From assembly GCA_007118555.1 (NCBI GenBank), contig SKRJ01000211.1, forward strand, positions 1 through 8,324: DNA of 8,324 nucleotides. Reading direction: 5' to 3'. A model generated the notes under the pieces. The model saw only the letters and a program-made list of their open reading frames with translations, was not told the origin of the DNA and made no database searches. The translations under genes and the position numbers were made by a program. The stretch comes from Anaerolineae bacterium. Lineage in GTDB: Bacteria; Chloroflexota; Anaerolineae; UBA1429. Below are positions 1 to 7,415 of the stretch, piece by piece; the stretch's first letter is position 1; each line of letters opens with the position of its first letter.

Positions 1-333
1 GTAGCCCCCGCCGCCGAATTTGCCGCCGGCATGGAGTACGGTGTGGACGACCTCGAGGGTGTTACGCCCGGTGGTCTTTTCGATGCCCACCGGAATGCCG
101 CGGCCATTGTCACAGACGCTGACCGAGCCGTCTTTGTGGATGGTGACATCGATGCGATCGGCGACGCCAGCCAGCGCCTCGTCGATCGAGTTGTCTACTA
201 CCTCATAGACCAGGTGGTGCAGCCCGCGTACATCGGTGCTGCCGATGTACATGCCCGGGCGCCGTCTTACGGCCTCGAGGCCTTCCAGAACCTGGATATT
301 GTCTGCTGTGTAGCGTACGGTCGAGTCTGTCAT
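1..333 (-). CDS. gyrB: DNA gyrase subunit B, N-terminal part (cut by window edge)
   Basis: This is the ATPase subunit of type II topoisomerase, which introduces negative supercoils together with GyrA. Only the first 111 codons lie in the window. They hold the start of the GHKL ATP-binding domain: RPGMYIG (residues 25-31), the Bergerat N-box [10 protein letters not shown] (44-53, with N48 as the likely Mg2+ ligand), DNGRGIP (75-81, adenine-contacting Asp75) and [12 protein letters not shown] (100-111), which leads into the ATP lid. The ATG at 333-331 gives the usual short leader before [22 protein letters not shown] purine-rich AGAGGAG (complement of 346-352) lies 12 bases upstream, inside the end of the preceding gene, whose stop is only 5 bases away. 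Expression is therefore probably coupled to that gene. The possibility that it is ParE rather than GyrB cannot be fully excluded from this fragment, but the N-terminus looks like GyrB. Confidence 0.95.
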   Translation of the reverse strand, partial: MTDSTVRYTADNIQVLEGLEAVRRRPGMYIGSTDVRGLHHLVYEVVDNSIDEALAGVADRIDVTIHKDGSVSVCDNGRGIPVGIEKTTGRNTLEVVHTVLHAGGKFGGGGY

Positions 334-338
334 AGACG

Positions 339-1268
339 CTATGCGCTCCTCTGTTCGGTAAGCATGCTGTGCAAAAGAATCAGGCGGTCGCGATAGAACA
401 CGAACAGGGCGGCGGTCAACGCGGTACCCACATAGGCGCTGGCCGCGATGGCCGCCATCACGCCCACGGTCGAGTGTGCTATCAGGCGCTGCCAGATCAG
501 CCCGAGGCCATTGCTGAGCAACAGGATCACCAGCAGCAACCGTATCGTGGGCCACAGGTTGATGCGCACGATCTGCACGCTGCTGAGTATGGCGCCCAGG
601 GGCGAGTGGCCCGCCATGGCGATGGCCTGCGGAAAGAACGAGACATAGATGAGCAGCCACACCAATCCGACCAGCGGCACGACGGCAAAGGGCCCGAACA
701 GCGCCATGGCAAAAAGAGTGGCCATTATCGCGAACCCGATCGGTATCATTACCACGACCAGGCGCAGCCAGGTGGCGACGGTCCATTCGGCCAGGCGATT
801 CATGCGCAGCGGCTCGCCGCGCATCTGGTTGCCAAGCACGGACAAAAAGATCGCGGTGATCATGAGCCCCAGCGCCAGCAACGACAGGTTGAACAGGATC
901 AACTGCCAGTACTCGCTGACGTACAGCACACTGCGCTCCATGGGCTGCCAGAGGGCTCCCTCGGCCGTGCTGGGCATTCCCAAAAAGCCCCACACCAGGC
1001 GCACAAACAGATTGCCCTGTGCGGTGCTGTTGCTCTGGAGCAGGTCGACGAGCAGATACAGCGACTCGAGATTGGCCTCTGCGGCCCCCATCTCGACCAG
1101 GCGGGGGGCCAGATCCGAGAGTTGCTGAGCGGCCTTGGCCGCGATAGGTTGCACCGAGAGCCTGGGGCCCAGCCAGAGAAAGAGATCGAGTAGGATCGGG
1201 ATGAGCATGAGCAAGGGTTTGCGCACGACCAGCCGGAATCCAGCGCTAATGGCATCGATGACGCCCAC
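339..1268 (-). CDS. Six-helix integral membrane protein of unknown function
   Basis: I do not recognise this 309-residue protein. Hydrophobic stretches suggest about six transmembrane helices at roughly 18-35, 121-146, 168-190, 194-216, 241-260 and 268-293. A polar segment (36-117) lies between the first and second. The start is short and amphipathic ([20 protein letters not shown]), resembling bacterial membrane proteins annotated only as hypothetical; no catalytic motif or transport signature was seen. The start is GTG at 1268-1266, chosen because a near-perfect Shine-Dalgarno AGGAGGT (complement of 1274-1280) sits 5 bases upstream. Its stop lies 5 bases before gyrB, so the two are probably co-transcribed. 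Base composition and codon use look like those of the neighbours. Being a real gene is well supported; its function is unknown. Confidence 0.85.
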   Translation of the reverse strand: MGVIDAISAGFRLVVRKPLLMLIPILLDLFLWLGPRLSVQPIAAKAAQQLSDLAPRLVEMGAAEANLESLYLLVDLLQSNSTAQGNLFVRLVWGFLGMPSTAEGALWQPMERSVLYVSEYWQLILFNLSLLALGLMITAIFLSVLGNQMRGEPLRMNRLAEWTVATWLRLVVVMIPIGFAIMATLFAMALFGPFAVVPLVGLVWLLIYVSFFPQAIAMAGHSPLGAILSSVQIVRINLWPTIRLLLVILLLSNGLGLIWQRLIAHSTVGVMAAIAASAYVGTALTAALFVFYRDRLILLHSMLTEQRSA

Positions 1269-1279
1269 TTTGTACCTCC

Positions 1280-1296
1280 TGTGCTATTCTAGCACA
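1280..1296. promoter_or_regulatory. 17-base palindrome over the -10 element, possible operator
   Basis: TGTGCTA-ttc-TAGCACA is a perfect inverted repeat with 7-base arms and a 3-base centre. It overlaps the proposed -10 of the membrane protein-gyrB unit and touches the Shine-Dalgarno at 1274-1280. It could be a repressor site. In a longer read-through RNA from murA it could instead form a small hairpin next to the ribosome binding site. The zwf promoter shares the left half (TGTGCTAGA) but not the palindrome. Confidence 0.4.
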
Positions 1297-1314
1297 CCTG
1301 GCGCGGGCAGGAAA
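1286..1314 (-). promoter_or_regulatory. Probable promoter of the membrane protein-gyrB unit
   Basis: On the minus strand an extended -10, TGTGC followed by TAGAAT (complement of 1286-1291), lies 17 bases from a weak -35, TTTCCT (complement of 1309-1314). The -10 matches the consensus at 5 of 6 positions and has the TG extension. Transcription would begin near 1279, leaving a leader of only about 11 bases that starts at the Shine-Dalgarno. The same TGTGCTAGA string occurs in the zwf promoter of this window, which supports the call. The -35 matches at only 3 of 6 positions. Confidence 0.5.
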
Positions 1315-1372
1315 ATGCGGTGGGACGGCACTTGACATGTTATGGCGGGGTGACCCTGACAGGAGGCGCGCG

Positions 1373-1395
1373 CAGGCGCACAGATCGGGCGCCTG
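1373..1395 (-). other. Stem-loop downstream of murA
   Basis: CAGGCGC and GCGCCTG form perfect 7-base GC-rich arms around a 9-base loop, 29-51 bases after the murA stop codon. No run of T follows on the minus strand, so it does not qualify as a standard intrinsic terminator. It may slow transcription or protect the 3' end of murA mRNA. Apart from this and the promoter at 1286-1314, I see nothing else in the 155-base gap between the two genes. Confidence 0.3.
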
Positions 1396-1423
1396 GTGGC
1401 TCGTGGTCGTGCCGGGCAGGCGG

Positions 1424-2764
1424 TCAGCTCGCGCCGTTGACCCCATAGGGCACCATGCCCCACTCGATGGGCTCCTGCGCGTTCTCGACGGGACACTGGT
1501 GATCCGTCTCTTTTTCGCGGACGATCTGGGCGCCCAACGCCTGGAGCTTGGCGCAGATATCCTCGTACCCGCGATCGATGTACACCACGTTCGAGATCTG
1601 CGTGCTACCCTCGGCCGCCAGGCCCGCCAGCACCATAGCCGCCCCCGAGCGAATATCCAGGGCCTTGACGGATGCGCCGGTAAAGGGCGTGCGCCCGTGC
1701 ACCATGGCGGTGCGGCCCGAGCCCGAGACGTCGATGCGGGCGCCCATGCGCCGCAGCTCGTTGACATACAGCAGGCGTCCGTCGTACATCGTTTCGTGGA
1801 TCGAGCTGTTGCCCTCGGCCTGGGTCATGACGGTGGTAAAGGGGGCCTGCAGATCGGTGGGAAAGCCGGGGTACGGATAGGTCTGGATATCGACGGGGCG
1901 TATGCTCTTGGGGCCGGTGACCTCATAGACATCGCCGTCGGCGTGTACCTTGGCTCCGGCATCGCGCAGCTTTCCGGTCAGCGCACCCAACCAGCGCTCG
2001 ACGCGCCCGTCCATCGTCACATGGCCGCCCGTGATGGTGGCTGCCAGGGCAAAGGTACCGGCCTCCATGCGATCGGGCATCACCCGATAGACGCCGCCGT
2101 GCAGGCGACTGGCGCCATCCACGCGGATGGTGTTGGTGCCCGCCCCATAGACCCGCGCTCCCATGGCCCGCAAGAAATTGGCCAGATCCACGATCTCGGG
2201 CTCGATGGACGCATTCTCGATCAGGGTGGTGCCCTCTGCCAGACAGGCGGCCATGAGCAGGTTCTCGGTGCCTGTGTGGCTGGGATAGTCCAGGTACAGG
2301 CGACGTCCCTGCAGGCGGGGCGCCGTGATGATATAGTCCTCTTCGTCGACGCGCACCTGGGCGGTCATGGTCTGAAATCCCTTGAGATCGACGCTCACGG
2401 GGCGCGACCCGATGGCGCATCCGCCGGGGTGGGGGGCCTGGGCCTGGCCAAAGCGGGCCAACAGGGGGCCCACGATCAAAAAGCTGGCGCGCATCTTCAT
2501 GGCCAGATCACGGGGCAGGGACGAGCGAGAGATGCGGGTCGCCTTGATGCGCAGGGTGTTGCGGCCCTCAAAGCGGGCTGCTACGCCCAGATACTGGAGC
2601 ACTTGCACCATGATGCGGATATCTTCGATAAAGGGGACATTCTCCAGCAGCACTTCGTCTGCCGTAAGAAGACTGGCAGCAATGATCGGCAGAGCCGCAT
2701 TCTTGGCCCCGCCGATCTCGACATGGCCGGCCAGGGGAATTCGATCGTGAATCACTAGAGGCAT
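1424..2764 (-). CDS. murA: UDP-N-acetylglucosamine 1-carboxyvinyltransferase (MurA)
   Basis: MurA catalyses the first committed step of peptidoglycan synthesis in the cytoplasm: transfer of enolpyruvate from PEP to UDP-GlcNAc. At 446 residues it is somewhat longer than E. coli MurA (419), the excess being mostly a C-terminal tail of about 27 residues. Catalytic residues can be matched: Lys21/Asn22 in GGAKNAALP, Arg92 in KMRAS, Cys116 in HPGGCAIGSRP (the fosfomycin-reactive Cys, with Arg121 after it), Asp304 in YPGFPTDLQA (general base), Arg372 in DIRSGAAMVLAG and Arg398 in YIDRGYED. With Cys present, fosfomycin sensitivity at the target would be expected. The ATG start has the purine-rich TGAGGAA (complement of 2771-2777) 6 bases upstream. 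It stands alone between zwf and the membrane protein, with gaps of 256 and 155 bases. A long frame open on the opposite strand is a GC-composition shadow. Confidence 0.97.
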   Translation of the reverse strand: MPLVIHDRIPLAGHVEIGGAKNAALPIIAASLLTADEVLLENVPFIEDIRIMVQVLQYLGVAARFEGRNTLRIKATRISRSSLPRDLAMKMRASFLIVGPLLARFGQAQAPHPGGCAIGSRPVSVDLKGFQTMTAQVRVDEEDYIITAPRLQGRRLYLDYPSHTGTENLLMAACLAEGTTLIENASIEPEIVDLANFLRAMGARVYGAGTNTIRVDGASRLHGGVYRVMPDRMEAGTFALAATITGGHVTMDGRVERWLGALTGKLRDAGAKVHADGDVYEVTGPKSIRPVDIQTYPYPGFPTDLQAPFTTVMTQAEGNSSIHETMYDGRLLYVNELRRMGARIDVSGSGRTAMVHGRTPFTGASVKALDIRSGAAMVLAGLAAEGSTQISNVVYIDRGYEDICAKLQALGAQIVREKETDHQCPVENAQEPIEWGMVPYGVNGAS

Positions 2765-3020
2765 TTCGCCTTCCTCACTCGTACTTGTAGTATCAGAACA
2801 CAGGCCCGTCGCCCCGAGGGATAACTATGGGGCGGCCTGCATTCACTGGCTCCAGAGCGCGACCCGTCAATGTTCGGCTCGCTCGGCTCTGTGGCGCCAG
2901 GCTATGGCCGATATCTCTCTGCCGAACAGCGAACCGTTGTTGTCTACATCGTACACGATTCGCCCGCTGGTGACAAAGCAGCTTGGCTTCAGTGCACCTG
3001 TCGCCGATGTAGCGCCCGCC
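2765..3020. other. Intergenic region between zwf and murA
   Basis: This is the largest gap in the window (256 bases). It holds the murA ribosome binding site, the hairpin at 2801-2839, and a weak -10-like GATACT (complement of 2789-2794) with no matching -35. An 8-base inverted repeat, CTACATCG (2944-2951) and CGATGTAG (3005-3012), could be chance. On the minus strand a frame stays open from inside zwf to 2867, and its last 48 codons include GRIVYD, reminiscent of amidohydrolase C-termini. It has no start of its own after the zwf stop, and I do not call it a gene. Confidence 0.6.
2801..2839 (-). other. Imperfect hairpin between zwf and murA
   Basis: CAGGC (2801-2805) pairs with GCCTG (2835-2839) and CGCCCC (2810-2815) pairs with GGGGCG (2829-2834). 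Together they give 11 GC-rich pairs with a 4-base bulge and a 13-base loop. On the minus strand it is followed by TGTTCT, too poor in T for a clear intrinsic terminator. It could still end or weaken zwf transcription before murA begins. Confidence 0.35.
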
Positions 3021-4514
3021 CTAGGCCTCGCGACAGGGCCTGTCGGTGTCATCCTCCGCAAAATGATGGGGGTGGTAGGCATCCATGGGGAACCATTCAC
3101 GGCCGTCCGACCCGATAAAGCCATCGGCAGCCTCCGGCCCGGTGCCGCCCTGCCGATACAGATGTGGCTCGGTCTCTACCAGCAGCGGCTCGGCCAGTTG
3201 CCAGGCCAGCTCGATCTCGTCGCTGCGGGCAAAGAGCGACGCATCACCTTGCAGGGCGTCGAGCAAGAGCCTCTCGTAAGCATCGGGCAGGGCATAGTCG
3301 CCAAAGTGCTCGTCATAGCGGAACACCATGTTCACCGGCTCGGTATCCACACCCGAGCCAGGCCGTTTCGTCTCAAACCGCAGGTGAATACTCTCGTTGG
3401 GCTGGATGATGATCGAAAGCCGGTTGGGCGGCAGATCGTGTGCGCCCGGAAAGATGCGATGGGGCACCGACTTGAACTCGAGGGTGATCTCGGTCGTCTT
3501 GAAGCAGAGGCGTTTGCCCGAACGCAGATAGAACGGCACGCCCTGCCAGCGCCAGTTGTCGATCCACACCCGAATGGCCACGTAGGTGGGCGTATTCGAT
3601 TCGTCGTCGACGTGCCTCTCATCGCGATAGCCCTCGTACTGCCCAAACACCGCATCCTCGGGGGTGAGGGGGCGTATGGCCTGCAGGATCTGGACCTTTT
3701 GGTCACGCAGGGTCTTGCTGGTAAAGACCGAGGGAGGCTCCAGGGCGGTGAGCGTCAGGAGCTGCAGCAGATGGTTCTGGAACATGTCGCGCACCACGCC
3801 CGCGCGATCATAGTAGCCGCCACGGTGCCCCACGCCCACGGTCTCGGCCATGGTGATCTGCACATGGTCCACATAGTTGCGGTTCCACAAGGGCTCAAAG
3901 ATGGCGTTGCCAAACCGCAAAAACAGAATGTTCTGAACCGTGACCTTGCCCAGGTAATGATCGATACGGTAGACCTGCGATTCGTCAAAGACGGCGTGGA
4001 TCTGCTCGTTGAGCTCTTGGGCGCTCTCCAGATCGCGGCCAAACGGCTTTTCGACGATGATGCGCGTCCAGCCATCGTCCCGGCTCGCGAGCCCCCCGTC
4101 GCCGAGTTGCTGGATGACCTCTGTATACAGGACCGGCGGAATGGCCAGGTAGATCAGGCGATTGGGCGCCGCCGGGCCTTCCTCGTCCAACTTTTTCTGC
4201 AGAGCATCCAGACGCTTGTAGGTCTCGGGATCATCATAGAGGCCCGAGACGTAGTGTATGCGCTCCGCGAAGGTGTCCCAGAGCTCGCAGATACCGGGAT
4301 TGAGGCGTGCATAGTCCTCTACGCCCTCATACAGGCTGTCGAGGAGCTCCTCGTGGGTGAGCTCGGTGCGAGCCACACCGATGATGCGGGTATCGGGATG
4401 CAGGGCGTCTTCACAGTTGAGGCTATGCAGCGCCGGAATCAACTTGCGCTGGGTCAGATCCCCCGAAGCGCCAAAGATGATGATGGTGGTCGGCTCACGC
4501 TTGTCTTCTGTCAT
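3021..4514 (-). CDS. zwf: Glucose-6-phosphate 1-dehydrogenase
   Basis: This cytoplasmic enzyme oxidises glucose 6-phosphate to 6-phosphogluconolactone with NADP+, the entry step of the oxidative pentose phosphate pathway. At 497 residues it has the usual family length (E. coli 491). Seen in order: dinucleotide-binding [10 protein letters not shown] (15-24), EKPFGRD (155-161), the active-site peptide RIDHYLGK (183-190) and [10 protein letters not shown] (243-252), with H248 as the likely catalytic base. Residue 191, right after DHYLGK, is Val (GTC) where the family signature expects Glu, Gln or Lys; the rest of the site is intact. The frame stays open upstream as far as 5213, overlapping atpG. 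The ATG at 4514 is preferred because it gives a normal N-terminus, has AGAGAGG (complement of 4519-4525) 4 bases upstream, and lies downstream of the promoter at 4660-4688. The stop is TAG at 3023-3021. Confidence 0.96.
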   Translation of the reverse strand: MTEDKREPTTIIIFGASGDLTQRKLIPALHSLNCEDALHPDTRIIGVARTELTHEELLDSLYEGVEDYARLNPGICELWDTFAERIHYVSGLYDDPETYKRLDALQKKLDEEGPAAPNRLIYLAIPPVLYTEVIQQLGDGGLASRDDGWTRIIVEKPFGRDLESAQELNEQIHAVFDESQVYRIDHYLGKVTVQNILFLRFGNAIFEPLWNRNYVDHVQITMAETVGVGHRGGYYDRAGVVRDMFQNHLLQLLTLTALEPPSVFTSKTLRDQKVQILQAIRPLTPEDAVFGQYEGYRDERHVDDESNTPTYVAIRVWIDNWRWQGVPFYLRSGKRLCFKTTEITLEFKSVPHRIFPGAHDLPPNRLSIIIQPNESIHLRFETKRPGSGVDTEPVNMVFRYDEHFGDYALPDAYERLLLDALQGDASLFARSDEIELAWQLAEPLLVETEPHLYRQGGTGPEAADGFIGSDGREWFPMDAYHPHHFAEDDTDRPCREA

Positions 4515-4578
4515 CTTGCCTCTCTTGGCCCTCTGCAGCGTAGCCTGTATCTGTCGAATCGCTGCGAGACTGCGACGC

Positions 4579-4592
4579 GGTGCGACAGCACC
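4579..4592 (-). other. Small stem-loop in the zwf leader
   Basis: GGTGC and GCACC form a perfect 5-base stem with a 4-base loop, 65 bases ahead of the zwf start codon. TGCGA occurs three times nearby on the plus strand (4563, 4571 and 4581), read as TCGCA in the RNA direction. It lies in the roughly 139-base leader implied by the proposed promoter. No known riboswitch was recognised, and the stem is short enough to be chance. Confidence 0.2.
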
Positions 4593-4659
4593 TCCGCCTG
4601 GCCCCGCCGCCCAGGGCCGCCGCTGGGCACAGCGCGCACGCACGATGGGAGTTGCTGTC

Positions 4660-4688
4660 AGTCTAGCACAGGCCCCGCACTGAGGCAA
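4660..4688 (-). promoter_or_regulatory. Probable zwf promoter
   Basis: On the minus strand the -35 is TTGCCT (complement of 4683-4688) and the -10 is TAGACT (complement of 4660-4665), with a 17-base spacer and a TGTGC extension directly before the -10. Each hexamer matches the consensus at 4 of 6 positions, and the extended TG strengthens it. It lies 38-67 bases after the atpG stop. Transcription would start near 4653, leaving a leader of about 139 bases before zwf. The TGTGCTAGA core is shared with the promoter at 1286-1314. Confidence 0.55.
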
Positions 4689-4726
4689 TGGGAAGGATGA
4701 GCCACTCGAGCCGACGCGCATGCCTC

Positions 4727-5635
4727 CTACTCTGTCGCGCTGCCTCGCGGGCCAGAGAGGCTGCCAGAACCGGCGGCCAGGTCGAGCATCTCCATGGTGA
4801 TGGCGTGCTGCCGCGCCGTGTGGTACTCGAGGGTCAGCTCGCCAATGACTCGCTCGAGGTTGCTGCTGGCTGCATCCATGGCGCGATAGCGCGCTGCCTG
4901 TTCGCTGGCAGCCGCCTCCATGATGATGCGATAGAGCCGGCTCAGGGTCCATTCCTCGATGGCCCGCCGAAACAGGCTGCGCGGATCGGTCTCTACAAAG
5001 GGCTCCGGCCACGAGGCTGCCTCGCCGGGCAGCATGGTCCTGTCGATGGGGAGCCAACGCTCGGCGATGGGGGATTCTGTCGTGGCAGCGCGATAGGGCG
5101 AGTACACCAGGTAGACAGCATCCACGCGATCTTCGGTCAGGGTCGACAGTAGCTCTAGCGCCAGAGCACGCACCAGATCCAACGGGGCCACGCGGGTCAC
5201 CGGCAGGTCCCAACTCATGTGGGGCTCGAGGCCGGCGCGACGAAAGGCGAGTGTAGCCCGCGCTCCCAGGGTGGCAAGCAGAACCTCTTCACTCTGCATG
5301 CGCTGGCGGTCGAAAATCTGCTCGGCCCCCCGAAAGACCAGGTCGTTGTAGGCGCCGGCCAGGCCCCTCTGCGAGGCAATGACCAGCATCAAGACGCGGC
5401 GCGGTGGCGGGCCCGGCGCATCGCTGATCCGGAGGCGCTGCATCTCGCGACGCGACATGTGCGGCAGGGTCGCCGTCATCACCTCGCCCAGATAGCGGCT
5501 GTAGCTATCGCTTCCCTCGCGCCGCCGCAGGGCCTGCCGCCATCCGCCGGCGGCAATGGTACGCAATGACGTGATGATGGGCTCGACGCTCCGGATATTG
5601 TCAAGGCGTTCTCTGATGCGCTCGATATCTTCCAT
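4727..5635 (-). CDS. atpG: F-type ATPase gamma subunit (divergent, N-ATPase type)
   Basis: Gamma is the central shaft that rotates inside the alpha3-beta3 head and connects to the c-ring. The 302-residue protein is divergent but recognisable. The N-terminal helix ([20 protein letters not shown], then [13 protein letters not shown]) replaces the usual IRxKIxSVxNTx[14 protein letters not shown] (87-97) corresponds to the family's TSDRGLCGxxN. The C-terminal helix [12 protein letters not shown]...[19 protein letters not shown] (249-289) matches the canonical ERMxAMxxATxNA...YNxxRQAxITxE end. A Gly/Ser-rich tail of about 13 residues follows. The ATG lies one base after the atpA stop with only a weak, distant GGAG (complement of 5649-5652), so translation is probably coupled to atpA. 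It is the last ATPase gene: what follows is zwf, not atpD or atpC. Confidence 0.93.
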   Translation of the reverse strand: MEDIERIRERLDNIRSVEPIITSLRTIAAGGWRQALRRREGSDSYSRYLGEVMTATLPHMSRREMQRLRISDAPGPPPRRVLMLVIASQRGLAGAYNDLVFRGAEQIFDRQRMQSEEVLLATLGARATLAFRRAGLEPHMSWDLPVTRVAPLDLVRALALELLSTLTEDRVDAVYLVYSPYRAATTESPIAERWLPIDRTMLPGEAASWPEPFVETDPRSLFRRAIEEWTLSRLYRIIMEAAASEQAARYRAMDAASSNLERVIGELTLEYHTARQHAITMEMLDLAAGSGSLSGPRGSATE

Positions 5636-5636
5636 G

Positions 5637-7415
5637 CTAGGAGAACTGCTCCGAGAACGCGTTGATGGTGTCGCGCAGGTCCTGCTCGATCTCGGGGGTC
5701 ATGCGCCGTGATTCCTCGATGGCGCGGATAACGCTGCGTTGCTCGCGTAGCGTATACTCCCACAGTTCTTGCTCGTAGCGCCCGATCTGCTCCACCGGGA
5801 CCTCGTCCAGATACCCGAGGTCGACGGCGCGCAGAATGAGCACCTGCCGGGCCAGCGGCAGAGGCTGGTAGGGCGGCTGGTTGAGGACCTCTCGCAGGCG
5901 CTCGCCGCGCGTGATCTGCTGGCGCGTGGCGCGATCGATCTCGGTGCCAAAACGGGCAAAGTGGGCCACTTCTTCATACTGGGAGAGTGTGAGACGAAGC
6001 TGGCCGCTCACCCGTCGCATGATCTGGGTCTGGGCGGCGCCACCCACGCGCGAAACCGACTGGCCCACGTCGACGGCGGGCTTGATGTTCTCGTTGAACA
6101 GCTCGGCATTGACAAAGATCTGGCCGTCGGTGATCGAGATCAGGTTGGTGGGGATATAGGCCGAGATGTTGCCACGCCTCGTCTCGACGATGGGCAGGGC
6201 CGTGATGCTGCCGCCGCCTTGCTCCTCGTTCAGCACGCAGGCGCGCTCGAGCAGTCGCGCGTGCAGGTAGAACACGTCGCCGGGATAGGCCTCACGACCG
6301 GGCGGGCGGCGCAGCAGCAGCGAGATCTCCCGGTAGGCATCGGCGTGCTTGGTCAGGTCATCGTACACGATCAGGACATCGCGGCCGCGATCGAGGAACG
6401 ATTCGGCTACGGTCACCCCCGCATAGGGGGCCAGGTACACCTGGGCAGGCGGATCATCGGGCGGCGCCATCATCACCACCGTGTGGCTCATGGCCCCCGC
6501 ATCCTCGAGAATGCGCATCGCCTGCAGCACCGAACTCTTGCGCTGGCCAATGCTGACATAGATGCAAATCACGCCCGTATCGCGCTGGTTGATGATTGCG
6601 TCGAGAGCGATCGCCGTCTTGCCGGTCTGCCGATCGCCAATGATGAGCTCGCGCTGGCCGCGGCCGATAGGGATCAGCGCGTCGATGGCCTTGATGCCGG
6701 TGTGGAGCGGCACGGAAACGGGCTGTCGCTCCACGACGCCGGGCGCCTGTCGCTCGATAAAGCGCCGCTCATCCACAAAGAGCGACCCCTTGTCGTCCAG
6801 AGGTTCGCCCAGAGGACTGATGACGCGTCCCAGCAGGCGGTCGCCCACAGGGACCATGATGCGCCGCCCGGTGGGCCACACCGTATCACCCCCCTGGATG
6901 CCGACGTCAGACCCCAGGAGAATGCTGTCGATGTGGATCGTATCCAGGTTCATCACCAGGCCATGGACACCGTTGGAGAAGAGCACCAGCTCGTCGGTGG
7001 TGGCCTGCGGCAGGCCTCCCACCGAAGCTACGCCGTCGCCCACCTGGCGCACAACGCCGACCTCTTTTACGTTTAGCCCGACCCGCGTTGAGCGGCCCTG
7101 TCGCTCCATAGAGCCGAGCAGGTCGGTAAGCGCCGTTGCCGGGCGCACGCGCAACTGCTCCAACAGCCCCGTGGGAAGGCTCTCTGCATCGGGGTCCTGG
7201 CTCCAGATGACCGGCGCGTCGCCCTTGACGGCTGGCATGACCTCGAGATCCTCGGGGTGCATCGTGACCGAGTCACACTCTGCCCCAGCGCAAACTGCAT
7301 TCGTCAGGATGTCCAGCGGCCGGGCTCGCAGATCCTGTGGCTCGAGCGAGGAACGGACCTCGGCGTCGACCCGCGGATCTTGGTCTTTGTGCTGGTTGCT
7401 CTGATCACTCGTCAT
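5637..7415 (-). CDS. atpA: F-type ATPase alpha subunit with long N-terminal extension
   Basis: Alpha is the non-catalytic nucleotide-binding subunit of the F1 head. The core is well conserved: Walker A GDRQTGKT (260-267), Walker B LIVYDD (348-353), and the alpha/beta signature within PAVDVGQSVSRVGGAAQ (445-461, containing the arginine finger R456). The protein has 592 residues against about 500-515 usually. The excess is at the N-terminus: residues 1 to about 80 are hydrophilic and acidic, with two cysteines (C42, C47), and precede the beta-barrel start EVGVVRQVGDGVASVGGL (118-135). The ATG at 7415 overlaps the atpF TAA by one base (TAATG) and has GAGGTG (complement of 7424-7429) 8 bases upstream, so this start is better supported than the internal ATGs at codons 52, 60 or 103. 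Codon use in the extension looks like normal coding sequence. Confidence 0.97.
   Translation of the reverse strand: MTSDQSNQHKDQDPRVDAEVRSSLEPQDLRARPLDILTNAVCAGAECDSVTMHPEDLEVMPAVKGDAPVIWSQDPDAESLPTGLLEQLRVRPATALTDLLGSMERQGRSTRVGLNVKEVGVVRQVGDGVASVGGLPQATTDELVLFSNGVHGLVMNLDTIHIDSILLGSDVGIQGGDTVWPTGRRIMVPVGDRLLGRVISPLGEPLDDKGSLFVDERRFIERQAPGVVERQPVSVPLHTGIKAIDALIPIGRGQRELIIGDRQTGKTAIALDAIINQRDTGVICIYVSIGQRKSSVLQAMRILEDAGAMSHTVVMMAPPDDPPAQVYLAPYAGVTVAESFLDRGRDVLIVYDDLTKHADAYREISLLLRRPPGREAYPGDVFYLHARLLERACVLNEEQGGGSITALPIVETRRGNISAYIPTNLISITDGQIFVNAELFNENIKPAVDVGQSVSRVGGAAQTQIMRRVSGQLRLTLSQYEEVAHFARFGTEIDRATRQQITRGERLREVLNQPPYQPLPLARQVLILRAVDLGYLDEVPVEQIGRYEQELWEYTLREQRSVIRAIEESRRMTPEIEQDLRDTINAFSEQFS

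Noticed and set aside
369..1193. 274-codon plus-strand frame very rich in His, Gln and Gly
   Set aside because: The composition is the antisense image of membrane helices rich in Leu, Ala and Val, so it is a shadow of the membrane protein gene.
1332..1360. Perfect TTGACA on the plus strand as a divergent -35
   Set aside because: The expected -10 position at 1355-1360 reads CCTGAC, and no plus-strand gene lies downstream.
1337..2758. 473-codon open frame on the plus strand opposite murA
   Set aside because: It mirrors the codon structure of murA in GC-rich DNA. The product is rich in Gly, His, Ala and Asp without any recognisable domain, and no start signal supports it.
2789..2794. GATACT as a murA -10
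   Set aside because: Only 4 of 6 matches, no TG extension in the right place and no -35 at a normal distance; too weak to list as a promoter.
2948..2959. ATCGTACACGAT near-palindrome as an operator
   Set aside because: Arms of 5 bases in a region with no promoter next to it; expected by chance.
2904..4700. 598-codon open frame on the plus strand opposite zwf
   Set aside because: Antisense shadow of zwf; no recognisable protein and no ribosome binding site worth calling.
5769..7076. 435-codon open frame on the plus strand opposite atpA
   Set aside because: Antisense shadow of atpA with no domain or start signal.
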